Source of the DNA: Micromonospora sp. MP36
Lineage (GTDB): Bacteria; Actinomycetota; Actinomycetes; Mycobacteriales; Micromonosporaceae
Reading direction: 5' to 3'
Length of the DNA stretch: 64,000 nt
NCBI RefSeq assembly: GCF_008119785.1
Contig: NZ_VSFA01000021.1
Location: 24,893-88,892 of the forward strand
How positions within the stretch are numbered: the first letter of the stretch is position 1; each line of letters opens with the position of its first letter. A model generated the notes under the pieces. It saw nothing but the letters and a program-made list of their open reading frames with translations, did not search any database and was not told the origin of the DNA. Shown here in pieces: positions 58,436-64,000 of the stretch. The translations under genes were made by a program, and so were the position numbers.

Positions 58436-58632
58436 CGCCGGCCGGGAGCTCGTGCGGGTGCGGCCTCGTCCAAGCGGCGTACCCCTGGACCTTCTCCTCC
58501 CCCCTCCCCCCGGGTGGGTGGGATCCGGGCATCCGTCGGTCCGGACCCCACCCGCCGTTCTTGACCTCATCCCCGCTTGAGGTTGTCCACTGGACGCCGA
58601 CGGGGCGCGGGTCCCCGACCGGAGGAGGCGGC

Positions 58633-59586
58633 GTGCGGGCGGTGTGGCTACGGAAGTTCGGCGGCCCGGAGGTGCTGGTGCCGGGGCCGGCACCGGACCC
58701 GACGCCCGGGCCGGACCAGGTGCTGATCGAGGTCGCGCACGCCAACATCACCTTCGTGGAGACCATGTTCCGGTCGACCGGGTTCGGGCCGTTCACCGGG
58801 TCGCCCCCGCTGATTCCGGGCAACGGGGTCGGCGGAGTGATCACCGAGGTGGGCCCCGGCGTGGACCCGGCGCTGGTGGGGCGGCGGGTGGTGAGCAGCA
58901 CCGGCGGCTCCGGCGGGTACGCCGAGCGCGTGGTGGTCGACCGGGACACGCCGTTCGCGGTGCCGGACGGGCTGCCGCTGGACCAGGCGGTGGCCCTGCT
59001 CGCCGACGGTCGCACGGCCGCCATGCTGGTGCACGCGGCAGGGCTGCGCGACGGCGAGCGGGTGCTGGTCGAGGCGGCGGCGGGCGGCGTCGGCATCCTG
59101 CTGACCCAGCTCGCCACGGCCGCCGGGGCGCGGGTCGTCGCCGCCGCCGGGGGCGCCCGGAAGGTAGCCCTGCTCCGCGAACGCGGCCTCGACGCGGTGG
59201 TGGACTACCGCCAGCCGGACTGGACCGACCGGGTACGCACGGCCACCGGCGGGGTCGACGTGGTCTTCGACGGGGTGGGCGGCCAGCTCGCCCGGGAGGC
59301 GTTCGACCTGCTCGGCCCGGGCGGACGGATGCTCAGCTTCGGGCTGGCCAGCGGCGCCTGGGCGGACCTGCCGGCCGACCTCGCGGCCGCCCGCGGGGTG
59401 AGCCTGCTCCGGCCGTCCGCCGCGCTGGCCGAACTGCGCGCGTTCACCGAACAGGTGCTCGCCGAGGCGGCAGCCGGGCGGCTGCGCCCGCTGATCGGGC
59501 AGCGCTTCCCGCTGGAACAGGCCGCCGACGCACACGCCGCCATCGAAGCCCGCACCACCACCGGCAAGACCCTCCTCGACCTGTAA
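58633..59586 (+). CDS. quinone oxidoreductase-like zinc-binding-family (MDR) dehydrogenase
   Basis: The protein has 317 residues. The N-terminal GroES-like part (FGGPEVLVPGPAPDPTPGPD, NITFVETMFRSTG) has no zinc-binding cysteines, which fits the QOR branch. The NADPH-binding Rossmann motif is VLVEAAAGGVGILLTQLATA. It reduces quinones or enones. GTG 58633 has GGAGGAGG 4 bases upstream; the long open frame before it lies partly inside the Lrp gene in another frame and is not protein-like. A terminator follows. Confidence 0.9.
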   Translation: MRAVWLRKFGGPEVLVPGPAPDPTPGPDQVLIEVAHANITFVETMFRSTGFGPFTGSPPLIPGNGVGGVITEVGPGVDPALVGRRVVSSTGGSGGYAERVVVDRDTPFAVPDGLPLDQAVALLADGRTAAMLVHAAGLRDGERVLVEAAAGGVGILLTQLATAAGARVVAAAGGARKVALLRERGLDAVVDYRQPDWTDRVRTATGGVDVVFDGVGGQLAREAFDLLGPGGRMLSFGLASGAWADLPADLAAARGVSLLRPSAALAELRAFTEQVLAEAAAGRLRPLIGQRFPLEQAADAHAAIEARTTTGKTLLDL

Positions 59587-59588
59587 CC

Positions 59589-59617
59589 CCCTCCCCGCGC
59601 GCCCGGCGCGGGGAGGG
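59589..59617 (+). terminator. intrinsic terminator with duplicated arm
   Basis: CCCTCCCCGCGC (59589-59600) and GCGCGGGGAGGG (59606-59617) pair perfectly. GCGCGGGGAGGGTCGCCGG then repeats exactly at 59637-59655, so the right arm is duplicated. Confidence 0.75.
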
Positions 59618-59682
59618 TCGCCGGAGCACGCCCCCCGCGCGGGGAGGGTCGCCGGGGCCCGCCCCAAGATCCGCCCAGATTC

Positions 59683-59726
59683 CCGGAAATGGTGGCCGTG
59701 TGGTGCGGAATGGCCACCATTTCTGG
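59683..59726. terminator. hairpin between convergent genes
   Basis: CCGGAAATGGTGGCC (59683-59697) pairs with GGCCACCATTTCTGG (59712-59726) with one wobble and a 14-base loop. AAGATCC at 59666 precedes it. It terminates the TY-Chap gene on the minus strand. Confidence 0.65.
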
Positions 59727-59764
59727 TAAAGCTGCGGCCCCACCCTGGCGGGAGGGCGGGGTGA

Positions 59765-60892
59765 TCAGAGGTACATGCCGGTGCGGTGTTCGGGCTGGGC
59801 GCGGGAGGGCTTGTCGGCCTCGCCGAAGAAGCGCCGGCCGCCGAACTCGCCGTGCAGCCGGTCGTCCAGCTCATCGGCCAGGCCGGTCATCACCTGGACC
59901 GCGAGCATCAGGTGGGTGGGCTGGAAGTTGCGGCCGAAGACCGGGATCGAGGCCCACACCGTGTCGTCGGCACAGTAGAGGCGGCCGATCGGCATCCGGT
60001 TGGTCAGTTCGGAGAGCTTCACGTAGAGGCGCTCGGTCGGTTCGACCTCGGTGAGCACCGGGGAGAAGACGTCGACCAGGGGCGGGTTGTCGCGTACCCG
60101 GACGAAGACCATGGCCGAGCCGGCGCGGATGTTGATGTCGCCGTCCGAGTCGATCTGCAACTGGTCGGCCTGCGACTTGAGCATGGTGGAGACGACGGTG
60201 CGGACCCGCTCCTCCAGCGCGAGCACGTCGTTCCCGGCGGCCTGCGCGGTCGCCGCCGCGGCCAGCGCCTCGTCGAGGTCCGCCTCCACGTCCCGGGCCG
60301 GGCCGAACTCGCTGCGCGCGGTGCCCAGCGGCTCCGCCGGCAGCGGCTCCCCCTCGGCGTCGTGCACCAGATAGACCAGGAAGGCGGGGTGCGGCGCGCC
60401 GTAGACGTCGCGGAGGGTGCGGGAGAGCACGGCCGCCAGCCGGGCGGCCTCGTCGACGGCGCAGTCCAGGCCGAACTGCTCGCCGGAGCCCTCCACCACG
60501 CCGGGCGGGGACCAGCCGAGCGCGATCATGTCGGCCACGGCCGCGCGGTCCAGGCGGTAGCCCTGCGGCAGCATGGCGTTGCCCACCGCCCGCGCCGACA
60601 GCCGGCCCTCCTCGCCGACGTCCACGCTGATCGAGTAGACGGCGTCCCCCGTACCGGAGGCGGTGGGGTCGAGGGTCAGTTCCAGGTGCGTACCGGCGGG
60701 CAGGGCGCGCAGCCGGTCGGCCAGCGCGCGGGCGAACTCCCGCCAGGCCTCGGTCACCTTGGCCCGGAGGTCGGCCGTGGTCGGCTCGTCCAGCAGGATC
60801 GACTCGTACTGCTCCGGCGCACCGTCGATGGGCCGCTCCGGCGCACCGCCGGCGGGCTCACCGGTCGGCGCCGAGGGGTGGTCAGCCGTCAT
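59765..60892 (-). CDS. TY-Chap (T3SS-chaperone-like plus YbjN) peptide-binding protein
   Basis: The protein has 375 residues. The N-terminal half (about 40-200, AKVTEAWREFARALADRLRA, LDCAVDEAARLAAVLSRTLR) and the C-terminal half (about 230-350, VVSTMLKSQADQLQIDSDGD, VFVRVRDNPPLVDVFSPVLT, LNRMPIGRLYCADDTVW-like) match actinobacterial proteins with two T3SS-chaperone/YbjN-type modules. They are thought to bind peptides and are common in multidomain conflict systems. The extreme C-terminus is TGMYL, the hydrophobic-Tyr-X form that lets Bpa and ARC dock to proteasomes. ATG 60892 has GGAGG upstream and TAGGGT farther on. No effector gene is adjacent. Confidence 0.78.
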   Translation of the reverse strand: MTADHPSAPTGEPAGGAPERPIDGAPEQYESILLDEPTTADLRAKVTEAWREFARALADRLRALPAGTHLELTLDPTASGTGDAVYSISVDVGEEGRLSARAVGNAMLPQGYRLDRAAVADMIALGWSPPGVVEGSGEQFGLDCAVDEAARLAAVLSRTLRDVYGAPHPAFLVYLVHDAEGEPLPAEPLGTARSEFGPARDVEADLDEALAAAATAQAAGNDVLALEERVRTVVSTMLKSQADQLQIDSDGDINIRAGSAMVFVRVRDNPPLVDVFSPVLTEVEPTERLYVKLSELTNRMPIGRLYCADDTVWASIPVFGRNFQPTHLMLAVQVMTGLADELDDRLHGEFGGRRFFGEADKPSRAQPEHRTGMYL

Positions 60893-61048
60893 GATCGCCT
60901 CCGTCCGTCACGGCCACCCTACCCAGGGACAGTGGGGGTCGAATCACGGCGGACCGTGATCGGACAGGTGCCCCGGTCGCCCCCGCCGGTGCCTGGCTCC
61001 CAGGCCGGGCGCGGGCCGGCACGCCCCGAGGGCTAACCGGCCGGAGGG

Positions 61049-61306
61049 CTACTCGGCCGGAGTGGTGCCGTCCAGGTCGAGGGGCCAGGACCTGGCCAGC
61101 TCACTGAGCCGGCTGGCCATCGCGGCCAGGTCGCCGCCGCGCCCCACGGCCACCCCCAACAGGTACGCGCTGACCGGCGCACCCGGACGCAGCACCTGGT
61201 GGGCCACGTCCTTGGCCAGGTCCAGCACGACCGGCACCGACACCTCCCCCGGGTCGAGCCCCAGCTCGGCGCACGCCGCCGTGACCCAGTCGTCCATCAC
61301 CGTCAT
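61049..61306 (-). CDS. DUF6457 family protein
   Basis: The protein has 85 residues and is all-alpha (MDDWVTAACAELGLDPGEVS, VVLDLAKDVAHQVLRPGAPV, SAYLLGVAVGRGGDLAAMAS). This pattern matches the DUF6457 family, which almost always follows mobA in actinomycetes. ATG 61306 overlaps the mobA stop (ATGA) with GAGGAG 8 bases upstream; GTG 61315 is inside mobA. It is probably a molybdenum-cofactor-linked accessory protein (inference from linkage). Confidence 0.8.
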   Translation of the reverse strand: MTVMDDWVTAACAELGLDPGEVSVPVVLDLAKDVAHQVLRPGAPVSAYLLGVAVGRGGDLAAMASRLSELARSWPLDLDGTTPAE

Positions 61307-61902
61307 GTCGCCCACTCCTCGGCCCGGCGTACGTCCTCGTCAGTGTCGCAGTCGAACCAGGGCGGCGGCCCGGAGCCGGACCAGGACACCTCCCGGACCA
61401 CCATGCCGGCCAGCAGCCCGCGTACCGGGGCCCCGTCGACCATGCCACCCCGCTCGACGGCGAGGCGGCCGACCGCGGCCCGCAGCGCGTCCACCCGCCA
61501 CACCCCGCAGAGCTGCTGCCGGCGGCCGTCACCGTCGACGTAGCAGGCCCCGTCGACGGTCGACCCATCGAGCGCGCGCCGCAGGTCCGCCACCGCCCGC
61601 GGGGTGAGCAGCGGAAGGTCCGCGGCGAGCAGGGCGACCATGGCCGTACCGGGGTCGAGCAGAGCCAACCCGGCAACGGTGGCGGCCACCGGGCCGCCGC
61701 CGGGCGGCTGCTCGCGGGTCACCCGTACGCCCTCGGGCAGCGGGCCGGCCGGGCCGACCACGATCCGTGGCGCAGCGTCGGCGACCGCGGCCAGCACCCG
61801 GTGCAGCATGGGCCGCCCCCCGACCGGGCGCGCCGGCTTGTCCACCCCGCCCATCCGGCGGGCCGCGCCGCCCGACAGCACCACCGCCGCGTACGCCGTC
61901 AT
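61303..61902 (-). CDS. mobA: molybdenum cofactor guanylyltransferase
   Basis: The protein has 199 residues. The GTP-binding start VVLSGGAARRMGGVDKPARP (residues 7-26), ADLPLLTP and the end FDCDTDEDVRRAEEWA match MobA, which attaches GMP to molybdopterin. ATG 61902 is 6 bases after TACCGT (61914-61909), a leaderless pattern. It is coupled to the DUF6457 gene and lies head-to-head with fdhD, fitting formate dehydrogenase maturation. Confidence 0.92.
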   Translation of the reverse strand: MTAYAAVVLSGGAARRMGGVDKPARPVGGRPMLHRVLAAVADAAPRIVVGPAGPLPEGVRVTREQPPGGGPVAATVAGLALLDPGTAMVALLAADLPLLTPRAVADLRRALDGSTVDGACYVDGDGRRQQLCGVWRVDALRAAVGRLAVERGGMVDGAPVRGLLAGMVVREVSWSGSGPPPWFDCDTDEDVRRAEEWAT

Positions 61903-61950
61903 CGGCCCACGGTAAACCGCGCGGAGCCGCTCCGCTCTCCCCTCGGCCGC

Positions 61951-62028
61951 AAGATCGACACCTCGCTGCGGTAACCGGCCATTCCCACCCTGCCGACAGA
62001 CCAACTCACCGCAACCCGAGTCGATCTT
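61951..62028. repeat. 78-bp AAGATCG-bounded imperfect palindrome, copy C
   Basis: It begins AAGATCGAC and ends GTCGATCTT, an exact 9-base terminal inverted repeat, with inner inverted GCGGT/ACCGC. It is one base longer than copies A and B and lies in the divergent gap between mobA and fdhD. The middle differs from copies A and B. Confidence 0.65.
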
Positions 62029-62143
62029 CCTGCGGGCCGGCCGACGAGCCCGGGCGCCTCCACCAGCCTGCTGGTCGACGGGTCGGGCGGACAGGGGCGG
62101 CGTCGCCGTGCGGGTGGCGGACCCCGCGAGGCAGGATGGCGGG

Positions 62144-63007
62144 ATGGGACGGGCGACTGACCGGCGCGGCGTGCTCCGGATCGATCTCGACGCGGCGGCC
62201 GACGGGCGCGCGCGGGTACGGCGACCGGACACCCTCGCGGTGGAGGAGCCCCTGGAGATCCGGGTCGGCCCGGCCGGCCCCGGCCGGCGGAAGCCGCTCG
62301 CCGTGACCATGCGCACTCCCGGCGACGACCTGGATCTGGCGATCGGCTTCCTGCTCACCGAGGGCCTGATCAGGTCCGCCGACGACGTGCACACCGCCCA
62401 GCTCTGTGCCGGGGCGGAGACGCCGAACACGTACAACGTCGTCGATGTGGTGCTGGCGCCCGGGGTGCCCGAGCCCGCCACCGACCCCGCCCGCAACTTC
62501 TACACGACCAGTTCCTGCGGGGTGTGCGGCAAGGCGAGTATCGACTCGGTCCGCACCCGGTCGCGCTTCGCGGTGCGGGACGATCCGCTCCGCGTGCCCG
62601 CCGAGGCGCTGATCGCCCTGCCGGACCGGCTGCGCGCGGCGCAGCGCGCCTTCGACCGGACCGGCGGGCTGCACGCGGCCGGCCTTTTCACCGCCGCCGG
62701 CGACCTGGTGGTGCTGCGCGAGGACGTCGGCCGGCACAACGCGGTGGACAAGGTGGTCGGCTGGGCGGTCCGGGAACGCCGACTGCCGCTGGCCGGGCAC
62801 GTGCTGCTGGTCTCCGGCCGGGCCAGCTTCGAGCTGACCCAGAAGGCATGGATGGCCGGGGTGCCTCTGCTGGCGGCGGTCTCCGCGCCCAGCACCCTCG
62901 CCGTCGACTTGGCCGAGGAGGCCGGGATGACGTTGGTCGGCTTCCTCCGCGGCCGAACGATGAACGTCTACACCGGCGCCCACCGCCTCGCCGAGCCGGC
63001 CCGCTGA
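62144..63007 (+). CDS. fdhD: formate dehydrogenase accessory sulfurtransferase FdhD
   Basis: The protein has 287 residues. The sulfur-transfer motif SSCGVCGKASID has the C-x2-C pair; EDVGRHNAVDKVVGWA, VLLVSGRASFELTQKAWMAG and GRTMNVYTG are also conserved. FdhD moves sulfur from IscS to the molybdenum cofactor before insertion into formate dehydrogenase. ATG 62144 is inside an open frame that begins at 62108; the internal ATG gives normal family length. It is divergent from mobA. No formate dehydrogenase gene is in the window. Confidence 0.95.
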   Translation: MGRATDRRGVLRIDLDAAADGRARVRRPDTLAVEEPLEIRVGPAGPGRRKPLAVTMRTPGDDLDLAIGFLLTEGLIRSADDVHTAQLCAGAETPNTYNVVDVVLAPGVPEPATDPARNFYTTSSCGVCGKASIDSVRTRSRFAVRDDPLRVPAEALIALPDRLRAAQRAFDRTGGLHAAGLFTAAGDLVVLREDVGRHNAVDKVVGWAVRERRLPLAGHVLLVSGRASFELTQKAWMAGVPLLAAVSAPSTLAVDLAEEAGMTLVGFLRGRTMNVYTGAHRLAEPAR

Positions 63008-63008
63008 T

Positions 63009-63039
63009 CCGGCCGGCCCGCCACGCCAAGGCCGGCCGG
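63009..63039. terminator. terminator after fdhD
   Basis: CCGGCCGGC (63009-63017) and GCCGGCCGG (63031-63039) pair perfectly around 13 bases, between convergent fdhD and the DUF4192 gene. Confidence 0.6.
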
Positions 63040-63043
63040 CGCG

Positions 63044-64000
63044 TCAGATCCGCCGGCGGGAGACGCGGCGGCGGGCCCGGCGGCGTAGCACACCGGGGAA
63101 GCCGACCGCCGGCCAGCCGTCCAGCTCGGACGGAGGCAGCCCGCGGCGGAGCATGTCGTCCAGGAGGAGGGCGAGCGAGTAGTCGGGGCGGTCGGCGAGC
63201 ACCCGCTCCAGCGCCACCGCCGCCAGGGCACCGTGCCCCGCCCGCCAGGCCGCGAAGGCGAGCAGGCTACCGGGGGCGGCGATCAGCTCCGGCTCCGCCC
63301 GGCGCAGCATGTCCGTCCAGAGGCTGATGTCGGCGTCGCGGCCGTCGGTCCGTTCCCAAGCGTGGTCGCGTACCGGGAGCTGGGTGAGGAGCACGGTCAG
63401 CCAGGCCACCTGGTCGTCGCCCAACCGCTCGCCGCGCCGCTGCCGGCGGAACGCGTCGCGCACCGCCGCCACGCCCGCCGAACGTACGGAGCGGCCGCCG
63501 ACCAGCCCGGTCTCGGCCGCCTCCTCGGTCAGCTCACCCAGCCGTCGACGCGCCCGGGCGGTGGCCCGGCGCATGGCCACCCGGACCGGCCCGTCGAGCG
63601 CGGACACCTGTGCGGTCAGTGCGGCCCGGTCGGGCAGGGCGACCTGACCGGCGAAGACGGCGGCCGCGCTGACCTCGCTGGCCGCTGGGTCGTACGGGGT
63701 GCCGTCGGGCGGGCAGCACTCCGGCTCGGTGCACAGGTAGGACCACCAGCGGCCGTCGGTCACCCGCAGCGCGTCGAGGACGACGAGCCCGGCGTCGTCC
63801 AGCGCCTCGCCCACCGCGTCCACCGCCCCGGTCACCTGGCTGGCCGGACCGTAACCGATCACCGTGGCGGCCTCTGCGCCCTGCCGGGCGATGACCTCTG
63901 CGAGATGTCGGCGGCCGGACGCGGGTCGGAACCCGGCTCGGGCAGGGTCGCCTCGGGCGGCGAAGATCACCTGCCGGCCCCGTAGGGCCACCACCACGGT
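63044..64000 (-). CDS. DUF4192 family protein, N-terminus outside window
   Basis: About 318 residues are present. The sequence VVALRGRQVIFAARGD at its start is normally preceded in DUF4192 proteins by about 25-30 residues (a LLAAVPYLLGF-type start), so the gene runs off the right edge. WWSYLCTEPECCPPDGTPYD, GDDQVAWLTVLLTQLPVRDH and AFAAWRAGHGALAAVALERV are family blocks. DUF4192 is an actinobacterial family of unknown function. The C-terminus ends in a run of Arg (RRRARRRVSRRRI). Confidence 0.88.
   Translation of the reverse strand, partial: TVVVALRGRQVIFAARGDPARAGFRPASGRRHLAEVIARQGAEAATVIGYGPASQVTGAVDAVGEALDDAGLVVLDALRVTDGRWWSYLCTEPECCPPDGTPYDPAASEVSAAAVFAGQVALPDRAALTAQVSALDGPVRVAMRRATARARRRLGELTEEAAETGLVGGRSVRSAGVAAVRDAFRRQRRGERLGDDQVAWLTVLLTQLPVRDHAWERTDGRDADISLWTDMLRRAEPELIAAPGSLLAFAAWRAGHGALAAVALERVLADRPDYSLALLLDDMLRRGLPPSELDGWPAVGFPGVLRRRARRRVSRRRI

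Noticed and set aside
1..64000. tRNA or rRNA genes, insertion sequences, integrases or prophage genes
   Set aside because: No T-loop GGTTCGAnTCC context with a matching acceptor stem, no transposase or integrase motif was seen.

Overview
The window is very GC-rich double-stranded chromosomal DNA from an actinomycete, most likely a Micromonosporaceae member such as Micromonospora. The evidence is the codon use (G or C in nearly every third position), many GTG starts with GTGA overlaps, leaderless promoters with a TAnnnT -10 box 6-8 bases before the start codon, and marker families such as the bacterial proteasome activator Bpa, DUF5926, DUF4192, SigE-type ECF factors and LCP triplets. I see no rRNA, tRNA, prophage, insertion sequence or CRISPR array. 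The genus is an inference from style, not a database match.

Layout. 1-7.3 kb is the edge of a glycan locus: the end of one sulfotransferase, a lipid-linked-glycan flippase, a second sulfotransferase, a GH26-like lipoprotein and a secreted double-malectin protein. 7.4-8.3 kb holds a CBS-domain protein and a Nudix hydrolase. 8.46-10.95 kb is a tight three-gene operon: a CTP-type nucleotidyltransferase, an sn-glycerol-1-phosphate dehydrogenase and a CDP-alcohol phosphatidyltransferase. It looks able to make an unusual phosphodiester and is the most attractive candidate for an undescribed pathway. 11.1-15.1 kb has a GT4 glycosyltransferase divergent from an Fpg/Nei glycosylase, then a WbaP-type initiating sugar-phosphate transferase. 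15.1-23.1 kb is regulatory: a LytS/LytTR two-component pair, two ECF sigma factors each overlapping a membrane partner, a Uma2 nuclease, a DnaA-box cluster and a first acetate-type symporter pair.

23.35-29.6 kb encodes a giant (about 1930 aa) secreted repeat protein of unknown function and an Ig-like lipoprotein. 29.7-33.3 kb has an ABC exporter, a small DUF4177-like protein and a flavin reductase, followed by a degenerate tandem repeat. 33.7-35.7 kb is a second DUF485/acetate symporter pair. 35.8-40.6 kb has a UDP-glucuronate decarboxylase-like SDR and three LCP ligases, which fit wall-glycopolymer attachment. 40.6-50.9 kb is mixed: rhodanese, GDPD, soluble histidine kinase, RsbW-like ATPase, a 27-codon mini-ORF coupled to DUF5926, arginine deiminase with an ARG-box-like site, a NERD-like protein, PAS and ACT proteins, prephenate dehydratase, an AIM24 protein and a zincin. 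51-64 kb holds OsmC, two HAD phosphatases, Bpa, an alpha/beta hydrolase, an ABC substrate-binding lipoprotein, DDAH divergent from an Lrp regulator, a quinone oxidoreductase, a TY-Chap/YbjN protein, MobA with FdhD (formate dehydrogenase maturation) and a truncated DUF4192 gene.

Common themes are cell-envelope glycan assembly (sulfotransferases, flippase, WbaP, UDP-xylose-type synthase, LCPs), envelope sensing (two ECF pairs, LytSR), carboxylate uptake (two DUF485-SSS pairs) and guanidino metabolism (ArcA, DDAH-Lrp). Convergent genes are separated by near-perfect GC-rich hairpins. Three 77-78 bp palindromic elements bounded by AAGATCG recur between genes.
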